Shown piece by piece: positions 1 through 6,292 of a stretch of DNA of 7,368 nucleotides. Numbering within the stretch: position 1 is the first letter of the stretch; each line of letters opens with the position of its first letter. Below the pieces are notes generated by a model. It saw only the letters and a program-made list of their open reading frames with translations. It ran no database searches and was not told the DNA's origin. The stretch comes from Clostridiales bacterium UBA3277 (GTDB lineage Bacteria; Bacillota; Clostridia; Oscillospirales; Oscillospiraceae). The translations under genes and the position numbers were made by a program. The stretch lies in the NCBI GenBank assembly GCA_002362145.1, contig DETX01000124.1, positions 16,295-23,662 of the forward strand. The letters run 5' to 3'.

Positions 1-555
1 CGGTGGCACATCTCCCTGTCCACCTGGTTCCGGGAATATGTCTACATCCCCCTGGGCGGCAACCGCCGGGGGCTGAGGCGGCAGATTCTCAATCTGCTGA
101 TCGTCTGGGGCCTTACCGGCCTGTGGCACGGCGCCAGCTGGAATTTCCTGCTGTGGGGGCTCTACTATGGATTGTTCCTCATCGCCGAAAAAGTTTTTCT
201 GCTGAAGGGGCTGAATCGGGTTCCTGGAATTTTCCGGCATCTTTACACCCTGCTGGTGGTGATGGTGGGCTGGGCCCTGTTCTACTTTGAGGACATGGAC
301 GCCCTGGGCGCCTTCTTCACCCGCGCCTTTGTCTATGCCCCCACCGGCATTTCCTCCACCCATCTGATTTTGGGATATCTGCCGCTGATGATCGCCGCCG
401 GGGCCGCCGCCACCCCCATCGCCCAGTGGGTTTCCAAAAAGGGCTGGGCCCGGTCCGCGGTTTTGGAGGGACTTTTTTATACGGCGGTGTTTCTCCTGTC
501 CGTGGCGTCCCTGGTCAGCCAGAGCTACAACCCCTTCATCTATTTCCGTTTCTAG
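1..555 (+). CDS. MBOAT O-acyltransferase (AlgI/DltB type), C-terminal part
   Basis: The reading frame is open from base 1, so the N-terminal part lies outside the window; 184 residues and the TAG stop remain. The visible part begins with RWHISLSTWFREYVYIPLGG (residues 2-20 of the fragment), a hallmark block of membrane-bound O-acyltransferases. It is followed by LWHGASWNF, whose His43 (bases 127-129) corresponds to the catalytic histidine of the family. Several hydrophobic helices follow, and the protein ends in the typical YNPFIYFRF tail. Known members move an acyl group, usually acetyl, across the membrane to decorate alginate, teichoic acid or other surface glycans. The next gene is a DHHW/AlgJ-like partner 12 nt downstream, which fits a surface-polysaccharide O-acetylation pair. 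The actual glycan is unknown, so the alginate-specific name is not used. The family call is very secure; the substrate is not. Confidence 0.95.
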   Translation, partial: RWHISLSTWFREYVYIPLGGNRRGLRRQILNLLIVWGLTGLWHGASWNFLLWGLYYGLFLIAEKVFLLKGLNRVPGIFRHLYTLLVVMVGWALFYFEDMDALGAFFTRAFVYAPTGISSTHLILGYLPLMIAAGAAATPIAQWVSKKGWARSAVLEGLFYTAVFLLSVASLVSQSYNPFIYFRF

Positions 556-561
556 GAGGTG
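554..561 (+). promoter_or_regulatory. Ribosome binding site that decides the start of the DHHW gene
   Basis: AGGAGGTG at 554-561 is a full complement to the 3' end of 16S rRNA. It overlaps the TAG stop of the preceding gene (553-555). Its position is ideal for the TTG at 568 (6 nt after the last G) and impossible for the GTG at 559, which is part of the Shine-Dalgarno sequence itself. Confidence 0.85.
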
Positions 562-567
562 CCGGAT

Positions 568-1680
568 TTGAAAAAACGAGATACGGTCACCTGTCTTCTT
601 TTCTGCGGCTTTCTGGTGGGGGCCATGCTGCTGTTCCTGCTTCTTCCCAAGGCTGCCTTTTCCGAAAAGGAGAAGCGGTATCTGACGGAGGCTCCGGCGT
701 TTTCCTGGGAGGCCCTGGCCTCGGGAGCCTTTGGCGCCGACCTGGAAGCGTACCTTGCCGACCATGTGCCGGGACGGGATGGTTTTGTGGGGCTGTGCGC
801 CTATTTTGACCTTCTGACCGGGCGTCAGATTGACGCCCCCGTCTACGCCGCCAGGGGCGGAAGGCTCCTGGAGCCTCCGGCGGCCTGGGACCCGGATGCC
901 GCGGCAAGGAACATGGACGCCATCTCCAAATTTGCCTCCGCTGTGGGGCAGCGGGTGGATGTGTTGCTCATTCCCTCCGCCGGAGCGGCGCTGGAGGACA
1001 CCATCTGCGGTCTCCACGATTCCTACGATGACGAGGCTATGATCCGGGACATCTACGCCATGGCAGGGGACAATGTCTCCTGTCTGGATGTGACGGATAC
1101 CTTCCTCCAGAGCCCCCGGCGGGAGGAGCTGTACTACCGGACGGACCATCACTGGACGAGCCTTGGAGCCTACAGAGGCTACCGGGCCTACCAGCAGCTT
1201 CGCGGCCGGACATGGCTCCCGGAGGAGGCCTTTTCCGTGGAGACCGTTCCCGGGTTCCGGGGCTCCACCTACTCCCGCAGCGGCCTCTGGCTTACAAAGC
1301 CGGAGAACTTGGAGCTGTGGCAGGCGGAGGGGGACTTCACCGTGACCAACGCCGAGACGGAGGGGACCCACGACGGTCTTTTCTACCGGGAGCGGCTGGA
1401 GGAGCTGGACAAGTACACCGTGTTCCTCGACGGCAACCACTCCCTTGTCCGCATCCACCACCCCCAGGGCCAGGGAAATCTGCTGGTGATCCGGGACTCC
1501 TTCTCCAACTGCCTGGGCACCTTCCTGGCAAACTCCTATGAAACTGTGACCCTGGTGGACCTGCGCTATTACAAAAAGCCGGTTTCGGAACTTTTTGCGG
1601 AGGAGGCCTTCACCGACGTTCTGGTGTGCTACAGCATCGGAAACTTTTTGACAGACCCAAATCTCATCTGGCTGCGCTGA
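568..1680 (+). CDS. DHHW-family (AlgJ/AlgX-like) polysaccharide O-acetylation protein
   Basis: The 370-residue protein starts at TTG 568, chosen because the Shine-Dalgarno at 554-561 fits it; an in-frame GTG at 559 lies inside that site. Residues 8-27 form an uncleaved membrane anchor, with the rest outside the cell. The family's early 'FSEKEKRYL' and 'PGRDGF' blocks are present. The signature DHHW is at residues 193-196 and a later RDSF has Ser311. In AlgJ/AlgX-type SGNH-like enzymes an Asp-His pair of this kind and a serine in such a block form the acetyl-transfer site, so H194 or H195 with D193 and S311 are the likely catalytic residues. It would accept acetyl from the MBOAT encoded immediately upstream and pass it to a surface glycan. 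Length is normal for the family (about 370-400), and a terminator follows directly. Confidence 0.9.
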   Translation: MKKRDTVTCLLFCGFLVGAMLLFLLLPKAAFSEKEKRYLTEAPAFSWEALASGAFGADLEAYLADHVPGRDGFVGLCAYFDLLTGRQIDAPVYAARGGRLLEPPAAWDPDAAARNMDAISKFASAVGQRVDVLLIPSAGAALEDTICGLHDSYDDEAMIRDIYAMAGDNVSCLDVTDTFLQSPRREELYYRTDHHWTSLGAYRGYRAYQQLRGRTWLPEEAFSVETVPGFRGSTYSRSGLWLTKPENLELWQAEGDFTVTNAETEGTHDGLFYRERLEELDKYTVFLDGNHSLVRIHHPQGQGNLLVIRDSFSNCLGTFLANSYETVTLVDLRYYKKPVSELFAEEAFTDVLVCYSIGNFLTDPNLIWLR

Positions 1681-1694
1681 GCGAACGCGCATCC

Positions 1695-1736
1695 TTTTTG
1701 CCGGGTTCTCCCCTCTGGAGGCCCGGCAAAATTTTT
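1695..1736 (+). terminator. Intrinsic terminator closing the MBOAT-DHHW unit
   Basis: The arms TTTTGCCGGG (1696-1705) and CCCGGCAAAA (1722-1731) pair perfectly over 10 bp. A nested CTCC/GGAG stem (1708-1711 with 1717-1720) fills the loop, and TTTTT follows at 1732-1736. It begins 15 nt after the TGA of the DHHW gene and separates it from the next operon. The left arm is preceded by further bases of a T run, so on the opposite strand it is a weaker terminator. Confidence 0.9.
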
Positions 1737-1854
1737 CTTGTCGCCGCTTTCCTGAGACTTTCCCTCCCCTTTTCCTGAAAAACCAGTATTTTGCATTTTA
1801 TAGGACATTTTTTGCTTTTCTCTGCATTTTCCAGAAAATCGGAACGGCTGCCCC
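1737..1854 (+). other. AT-rich intergenic region with A/T tracts upstream of the operon promoter
   Basis: No gene is supported here. Compared with the GC-rich surroundings this stretch is rich in T and A runs. GCATTTT occurs twice, at 1793-1799 and 1824-1830, 31 bp (about three helical turns) apart, with TTTTGCTTTT (1810-1819) between them. A short palindrome, ATTTTC-CA-GAAAAT, lies at 1826-1839 and ends 15 bp before the -35 box. Such sequence could bend DNA, act as an UP-like element or bind a regulator. I recognise no known operator. Confidence 0.45.
1826..1839 (+). promoter_or_regulatory. Palindrome upstream of the operon promoter (possible operator)
   Basis: ATTTTC CA GAAAAT is a perfect 6-bp inverted repeat with a 2-bp centre, 15 bp upstream of the -35 hexamer. 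That placement would suit an activator more than a repressor. It is short and AT-rich, so chance occurrence is possible, and it does not match a Rex or CcpA consensus that I know. Confidence 0.25.
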
Positions 1855-1883
1855 TTTACAGCCTTCAAAAGTCATAGTATAAT
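1855..1883 (+). promoter_or_regulatory. Sigma-A type promoter of the lipoprotein-apbE-rnfCDG operon
   Basis: The -35 hexamer TTTACA (1855-1860; one mismatch to TTGACA) and a perfect -10 hexamer TATAAT (1878-1883) are 17 bp apart. Transcription should begin near 1890. This leaves a leader of about 25 nt with GGAGGA at 1902-1907, 8 nt before the ATG at 1916. The leader is too short for a riboswitch, so any control probably acts at the promoter. This is the only convincing promoter visible for the six genes downstream. Confidence 0.88.
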
Positions 1884-1915
1884 TCTCTTTACCAATCAAC
1901 CGGAGGAACAGACTT

Positions 1916-3004
1916 ATGAAGAAAATCGCCTTATCCCTGATTGCCGCCCTGCTGGCGGCCGCGCTGGCAGGCTGCGCCGGAACCACCGTGGTGGTGGGCA
2001 ACTGCACCTGCCCCACCGGCGCCCCTACGGCCGCCACTGAAGCCCCCGCCGAGACCCCGGCTCCCACTGAGGCCCCTGCTGCCGCCGACGGCGCTGTCCG
2101 GACCGGGCTTGCCATGATCACCGACCTCACCGACTGCACCAATGCCAGCGCCGAAGGGGATGGCCAGGTGAAGTTCGACGTGGACTTTGCCGCCGTCACC
2201 CTGGACGAAAACGGCGTAATTGTAAGCTGCCTCATTGACAGCCTGGGCGCCGCCGTGACCTTTAACACCACCGGCGCCATCACCTCCGATGTGACGGCCG
2301 AAGTGAAAACCAAGAACGAGCTGGGGGAGGCCTACGGCATGAAGGCCGCCGGATCTGCCTATGAGTGGAACGAGCAGGCCGCAGCCGTTGCCCAGTATGC
2401 TGTGGGCAAAACCGTGGAGGAGCTGAAAACCATGGCCGTGGACGAAACCGGCCACGCCGATGACGCGGACCTGGCCACCACCGCCTCCATCTATATCGGC
2501 GGCTACATCGCCGCCATCGAGAAGGCCGCCGCCAATGCCCAGGATCTGGGGGCTTCCGCTGGGGACACGCTGAAGCTGGCCATCATCCCCTCCCTGAAAA
2601 ACACCGCCGCCCCCACCGACGAGAAGGCGGGCACCGCCCAGCTTGACTGCGACGTGGCGGCTGTTACTGTCAGCGGCGGCACCATCACCTCCTGCCTCAT
2701 CGACAGCCTCCAGGCCAAGGTCGGCTTCGACGCCGCCGGCACCGTCACCTCCGACGTCACCGCAGGCGCCCAGACCAAGAACGAGCTGGGGGAGGCCTAC
2801 GGCATGAAGGCCAACGCCGGATCTGCCTATGAGTGGAACGAGCAGGCCGCCAACTTCTCCGCCTACGTCACCGGCAAGGCCGCCGCCGAAGTGGCCGGCA
2901 TCGCCGTGGACGAGAAAACCGCCCCCACCGACGCCGATCTGGCCGCCGGCGTCACCATTGCCATCGGCGGCTTCCAGGCCCTCATCGCCAAGGCTCTGGG
3001 CTGA
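1916..3004 (+). CDS. Extracellular lipoprotein with two tandem repeats, first gene of the Rnf-like operon
   Basis: The 362-residue protein starts at ATG 1916 behind GGAGGA. It has a lipoprotein signal peptide with lipobox ALAGC (Cys20) and a Thr/Ala/Pro/Glu-rich linker to about residue 60, which would lift the domains off the membrane. Two homologous domains follow, about 63-212 and 219-362, in register at 155 residues. Each contains an SCLIDSL block (Cys105, Cys260), a TKNELGEAYGMK...SAYEWNEQAA block (from 132 and 287), a GK-AVDE segment and a final I-GG helix. The layout 'strand, Gly turn, ID-L, (S)DVTA' vaguely recalls FMN-binding domains of RnfG, but the covalent FMN motif Dxx[ST]GA[ST] is not intact: repeat 2 has DVTAGAQ and repeat 1 has DVTAEVK. 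Function is not recognised. Its stop overlaps the apbE start (ATGA), so a role in the same redox system, for example as a surface electron acceptor or non-covalent flavin binder, is an inference. Confidence 0.9.
   Translation: MKKIALSLIAALLAAALAGCAGTTVVVGNCTCPTGAPTAATEAPAETPAPTEAPAAADGAVRTGLAMITDLTDCTNASAEGDGQVKFDVDFAAVTLDENGVIVSCLIDSLGAAVTFNTTGAITSDVTAEVKTKNELGEAYGMKAAGSAYEWNEQAAAVAQYAVGKTVEELKTMAVDETGHADDADLATTASIYIGGYIAAIEKAAANAQDLGASAGDTLKLAIIPSLKNTAAPTDEKAGTAQLDCDVAAVTVSGGTITSCLIDSLQAKVGFDAAGTVTSDVTAGAQTKNELGEAYGMKANAGSAYEWNEQAANFSAYVTGKAAAEVAGIAVDEKTAPTDADLAAGVTIAIGGFQALIAKALG
2309..2382 (+). repeat. Near-identical intragenic repeat, copy 1
   Basis: These 74 bp encode the TKNELGEAYGMK...EWNEQAA block (residues 132-156) of the first lipoprotein domain. 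They are identical to 2774-2850 except for a 3-bp insertion (aac) in the second copy, while the flanking parts of the two domains have clearly diverged. Confidence 0.95.
2774..2850 (+). repeat. Near-identical intragenic repeat, copy 2
   Basis: This is the second copy of the repeat at 2309-2382, in the same reading frame and 465 bp (155 codons) downstream. It carries one extra Asn codon (aac) after the KA step. All other bases match, including the less common gga-tct choice for Gly-Ser, so identity extends to silent sites. Confidence 0.95.
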
Positions 3005-4023
3005 TGAAAACGCGGCTTCTTGCCCTGGGGCTGTTCATCTGTCTGCTGGCAGGCTGTGCCCCCCAAAAGGCGGAACCCAAGCAGTATACCGCCACCTTCT
3101 TAGAGCTGTTTGACACCGTGACCACCGTGGTGGGAAAGGCGGAGAGCCAGGAGGCCTTCCAGAAAACGGCCCAGGCTGTCCGGGACGCCCTGCTCCCCTA
3201 TCACCAGCTCTTCGACATCTACAACAGCTACGAGGGAATTGTCAACCTAAAAACCGTCAACGACCACGCCGCCGAGGGCCCCGTGAAGGTCGATCCCATC
3301 CTTGTGGATTTTTTGCTGGACTGCAAGGAATACTACGCCCTTACCGGCGGAAAGGTCAACGTGGCCATGGGAAGTGTGCTGGAGCTGTGGCACAGGGAGC
3401 GGACCGCTGGGATCGACAATCCCCAGGCTGCCAAGCTGCCGGACATGGCCTCCCTGGACGCCGCCGCCGGACATACCAGCTTTGACAGCGTTGCCATCGA
3501 CGAGGCGGCCGGGACCGTTTTCTTTACCGACCCGGAGGTGAAGCTGGACCCCGGGGCCGTGGGCAAGGGCTGGGCTGCCCAACGGGTAGCTGACCAAGCT
3601 CCAGATGGGCTTCTCATCAGCGTGGGGGGTAATGTCTGCGCCACCGGCCCCAAGGACGAAACCGGCACCCCCTGGGTGGTGGGCGTCAACAATCCCGACG
3701 GCGGCAATTATCTGCACACCCTGAACATTACCGGGGGCAGCCTGGTCACCAGCGGCGACTATCAGCGCTATTACACCGTAAACGGCAAACGCTATCACCA
3801 CATCATTGACCCGGAAACCCGGATGCCCTCGGAGTACTGGCGGTCCGTGACCATTTTGTGCCAGGATTCCGGCCTTGCCGACGCCCTGTCCACGGCCCTG
3901 TTTCTGCTGCCCCTGGAAGAGGGGCAGGCTCTGCTGGACAAAACCGGGGCCGAGGCCATGTGGGTTGACGCCCAGGGCCGGGAGTTTTTCAGCCCGGGCT
4001 TTTCCGACTATCTTCGAACTTAA
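3004..4023 (+). CDS. apbE: FAD:protein FMN transferase ApbE (lipoprotein)
   Basis: ApbE cleaves FAD and attaches FMN covalently through a phosphoester to Thr/Ser in Dxx[ST]GA[ST] motifs of extracytosolic proteins such as RnfG and RnfD. The 339-residue protein starts at ATG 3004, which overlaps the TGA of the preceding gene. No good Shine-Dalgarno is visible, so translational coupling is likely. A lipobox LLAGC (Cys18) anchors it outside the membrane. Family motifs appear in order: LDPGAVGKGW (181-190), LLISVGGNVCATG, TSGDYQRYY, YHHIIDP (His265-His266, Asp269) and LADALSTA (Asp293, Thr297). The last corresponds to the metal-binding Asp/Thr region. One small deviation is DPETRMP where DPxTGxP is usual. 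Two likely targets, RnfD and RnfG, are encoded downstream in the same operon. Length and motifs indicate a complete, active enzyme. Confidence 0.96.
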   Translation: MKTRLLALGLFICLLAGCAPQKAEPKQYTATFLELFDTVTTVVGKAESQEAFQKTAQAVRDALLPYHQLFDIYNSYEGIVNLKTVNDHAAEGPVKVDPILVDFLLDCKEYYALTGGKVNVAMGSVLELWHRERTAGIDNPQAAKLPDMASLDAAAGHTSFDSVAIDEAAGTVFFTDPEVKLDPGAVGKGWAAQRVADQAPDGLLISVGGNVCATGPKDETGTPWVVGVNNPDGGNYLHTLNITGGSLVTSGDYQRYYTVNGKRYHHIIDPETRMPSEYWRSVTILCQDSGLADALSTALFLLPLEEGQALLDKTGAEAMWVDAQGREFFSPGFSDYLRT

Positions 4024-4034
4024 GAGGTGAAATC

Positions 4035-5345
4035 ATGAAACACCTGTTTTTTGGCGGCATTCATCCCAAATACAACAAGGAAATGTCCACCACATCCCTG
4101 TCCTTTTTAACCGTCACCCCCAGGCAGGTGGTGATTCCCATGCAGCAGCACATCGGCGCGCCCTGCGTTCCCCTGGTAAAGGTGGGCGACCATGTTCTTC
4201 TGGGGCAGAAGATCGGCGACGGCGAAGGACTGTGCGTACCTGTTCACGCGTCAGTCTCCGGCACCGTCTCTTCCATTGCGCCCCGGCCCCACACCAGCGG
4301 CCGGGATGTGCTGGCCGTGGTCATTGACAACGATTTCCAGGACACGCCCTTCCCTCCCGCCCTGCCCGGCAAAGACGTGAAAGACCTCAGTGACGATGAG
4401 ATTCTCCACGCCATCCGGGAGGCGGGCCTCGTGGGCATGGGCGGCGCCGCTTTCCCCGGCTCCGTGAAGGCCATGTCCGCCATGGGCCATGTGGATACCC
4501 TCATCGCCAACGCCTGCGAATGTGAGCCCTATATCACCGCCGACGATTCTCTTCTGCGCACCAGGCCGGAACAGGTCCTGCGCGGCATGAGGATTCTCCG
4601 CCAGGTCCTCCGCCCGGAACGGGTGGTCCTGGCTGTGGAGGACAACAAGCAGGCGGCCATCGAAAAGCTGCAAGCCATGAAGGCCGACTTTCCCGAAATC
4701 GAAGTGGTGGTGCTCCCCACCCGCTACCCCCAGGGCTCGGAAAAGCAGCTCATTCAGGCAGTCACCGGCCGGGAGGTGGCCCCCGGAAAGCTGCCCGTGT
4801 CCGCGGGCTGCGCCGTGTTCAATGTGTCCACCTTCGCCGCCATTTACCGGGCGGTGTGCTTAGGGCTGCCCCTGACGGAACGGATCGTCACCATCTCCGG
4901 GGAGACCATCGGCAAGCCCCAGAACTTCATCGTCCGCATCGGCACCCCCTTCCATGACCTGATTGAGAAGGCCGGAGGCCTCACCGATGAGACCGAGCGG
5001 GTCATCAGCGGCGGCCCCATGATGGGCACGGCCCAGGGGAATCTGGCGGTGCCGGTAATCAAGGCCACCAACTCCATTCTCTGCCTTCCCAAGGACCAAA
5101 ACGGCGCCGCCGAAAACCCGGTGTGCCTGCGCTGCGGCAAGTGCGTGGCCGTATGCCCCATGCACCTTCAGCCGCTTTACCTGTACCGCTTCGGCAAGTG
5201 CGGGGACATCCCGGAACTGGAACGACTGAATCTTCTAGACTGCATGGAATGCGGCAGCTGCGCCTACACCTGCCCCGGCAAGCTGCCTCTGGTGGAGACT
5301 TTCCGAAAGGCAAAAAGGAAATACAAGGAGGCGAAAAGCCAATGA
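4035..5345 (+). CDS. rnfC: Rnf complex subunit RnfC (NADH/flavin and 4Fe-4S subunit)
   Basis: RnfC is the peripheral cytoplasmic subunit of Rnf and exchanges electrons with NAD(H). The 436-residue protein starts at ATG 4035 behind AGAGGTG, 11 nt after apbE. The N-terminal RnfC domain shows FFGGIHPKYNK, QHIGAP and VHASVSGTV. A complex I 51-kDa-like nucleotide/FMN fold follows, with GLVGMGGAAFPG (131-142) and NACECEPY (159-166), and then an SLBB-like segment with GGLTDETERVISGGPMMG. Near the C-terminus are two CxxCxxCxxxCP 4Fe-4S motifs, Cys364/367/370/374 and Cys403/406/409/413. All eight cysteines are present, so the electron path inside the subunit looks intact. The length matches clostridial RnfC; the extended C-terminal repeats of some proteobacterial forms are absent. 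It overlaps rnfD by ATGA. Confidence 0.97.
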   Translation: MKHLFFGGIHPKYNKEMSTTSLSFLTVTPRQVVIPMQQHIGAPCVPLVKVGDHVLLGQKIGDGEGLCVPVHASVSGTVSSIAPRPHTSGRDVLAVVIDNDFQDTPFPPALPGKDVKDLSDDEILHAIREAGLVGMGGAAFPGSVKAMSAMGHVDTLIANACECEPYITADDSLLRTRPEQVLRGMRILRQVLRPERVVLAVEDNKQAAIEKLQAMKADFPEIEVVVLPTRYPQGSEKQLIQAVTGREVAPGKLPVSAGCAVFNVSTFAAIYRAVCLGLPLTERIVTISGETIGKPQNFIVRIGTPFHDLIEKAGGLTDETERVISGGPMMGTAQGNLAVPVIKATNSILCLPKDQNGAAENPVCLRCGKCVAVCPMHLQPLYLYRFGKCGDIPELERLNLLDCMECGSCAYTCPGKLPLVETFRKAKRKYKEAKSQ

Positions 5346-6292
5346 AACTCACCGTCGCTTCTTCTCCCCACATCCGAGGGGATTTCCGCTCCAGCCGACT
5401 CATGCTGGATGTGGTCATTGGCCTGGTGCCCGCCACGCTGGTGGGCTGCTTCGTCCTCGGCTGGCGCTGCCTCACCGTGGTAGTTCTGTCCATGACCTGC
5501 GCCATTTTGACGGAGTGGGTCTACGCCCTGCTAACCAAAAAGCGGAACACCCTGCCGGACTGCTCCGCCCTGGTGACAGGGATGCTCTTCGCCCTGACCC
5601 TGCCCGCCACCGTTCCTTACTATGTGGTAATCCTCGGCAGCGTCTCTGCCATTTTGTTTGTCAAGCTCATGTGCGGCGGGTTGGGACAGAATATCTTCAA
5701 CCCCGCCCTTTCCGCCCGGGCCTTTGTGCTGCTGCTCTTCCCCGCCGCCCTGACCCGGTATCCGGCTCTGGGCGTGGACGGCGTCACCGCCGCCACCCCC
5801 CTGCACCACATGGTCATGCCCGCCCTGCCGGAGGAGAGCCTGATGGATCTGTTCCTGGGCCGCTGCCCCGGCTCCATTGGGGAAATTTCCGCCCTGGCCC
5901 TGCTCCTCGGCGGCGGCTGGCTCATCTGGCGGAAGGTCATCTCCGTTCGGATTCCCGCCGCGTACCTGGGCACCGTGGCCCTATTGACCCTGGTGTTCAG
6001 CAAAACCGGCGATCCCATCTCCTGGATGCTCTACAGTCTGCTCAGCGGCGGCGTCATGCTGGGCGCCATCTTCATGGCCACCGACTACGCCACCTCCCCC
6101 GTCACGCCGAAAGGCCAGGTGGTCTATGGCATCGGCTGCGGCGCTCTGACGGTGTTTTTCCGCTACTTTGGCCTCTTCCCCGAGGGCGTCACCTATGCGA
6201 TCCTGCTGATGGACGCCTTTGTCTGGGTCATTGACCGCTATACCAGCCCCCGCCGCTTCGGCGTGAAGAAGGGAGAGGACGCCAATGCGTAA
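5342..6292 (+). CDS. rnfD: Rnf complex membrane subunit RnfD (covalent FMN)
   Basis: The 316-residue polytopic protein starts at ATG 5342, overlapping the rnfC stop, with AAGGAGG at 5325-5331. The same frame is open further upstream inside rnfC, but the MKLTVASSPHIRGD start matches the usual RnfD N-terminus. Diagnostic blocks are GGLGQNIFNPAL (112-123), DGVTAATPL (146-154) and MATDYATSP (245-253), set among roughly eight to ten hydrophobic helices. Thr152 in DGVTAAT is the expected FMN attachment residue. The motif has Ala where many ApbE targets have Gly, and RnfD proteins vary at this place. In Rnf the RnfD FMN relays electrons between RnfG and the rest of the complex. Its electron partners RnfA and RnfE are not encoded here. 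Confidence 0.96.
   Translation: MKLTVASSPHIRGDFRSSRLMLDVVIGLVPATLVGCFVLGWRCLTVVVLSMTCAILTEWVYALLTKKRNTLPDCSALVTGMLFALTLPATVPYYVVILGSVSAILFVKLMCGGLGQNIFNPALSARAFVLLLFPAALTRYPALGVDGVTAATPLHHMVMPALPEESLMDLFLGRCPGSIGEISALALLLGGGWLIWRKVISVRIPAAYLGTVALLTLVFSKTGDPISWMLYSLLSGGVMLGAIFMATDYATSPVTPKGQVVYGIGCGALTVFFRYFGLFPEGVTYAILLMDAFVWVIDRYTSPRRFGVKKGEDANA

Noticed and set aside
1890..1915. FMN riboswitch controlling the flavin-related operon
   Set aside because: The predicted leader is only about 25 nt and has no conserved RFN-type elements. Upstream sequence is occupied by the promoter and is not GC-structured.
1681..1915. Rex or CcpA operator, small RNA or small ORF in the intergenic region
   Set aside because: No sequence resembling the Rex or CcpA consensus was found, no ORF with an RBS, and the only strong hairpin is the terminator at 1695-1736.
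1798..2313. Long reverse-strand open frame (about 171 codons) across the lipoprotein gene and its promoter, with similar minus-strand frames elsewhere
   Set aside because: It is antisense to a gene with clear lipobox, repeats and RBS, and has no RBS or recognisable domain. High-GC coding DNA commonly leaves open shadow frames.
2756..2776. Covalent FMN attachment site in lipoprotein repeat 2 (DVTAGAQ)
   Set aside because: The acceptor Thr/Ser is replaced by Gln and the preceding Ser/Thr by Ala, so it does not fit the ApbE motif; repeat 1 (DVTAEVK) is even further away.
2833..3003. N-terminal extension of ApbE from an upstream ATG at 2833
   Set aside because: The extension overlaps the lipoprotein gene out of frame and is Arg/His-rich. 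The ATG at 3004 gives an immediate signal peptide and lipobox.
5123..5341. Upstream extension of the RnfD frame inside rnfC
   Set aside because: MKLTVASSPHIRGD at 5342 is the usual RnfD N-terminus, with AAGGAGG upstream and an ATGA overlap with rnfC.
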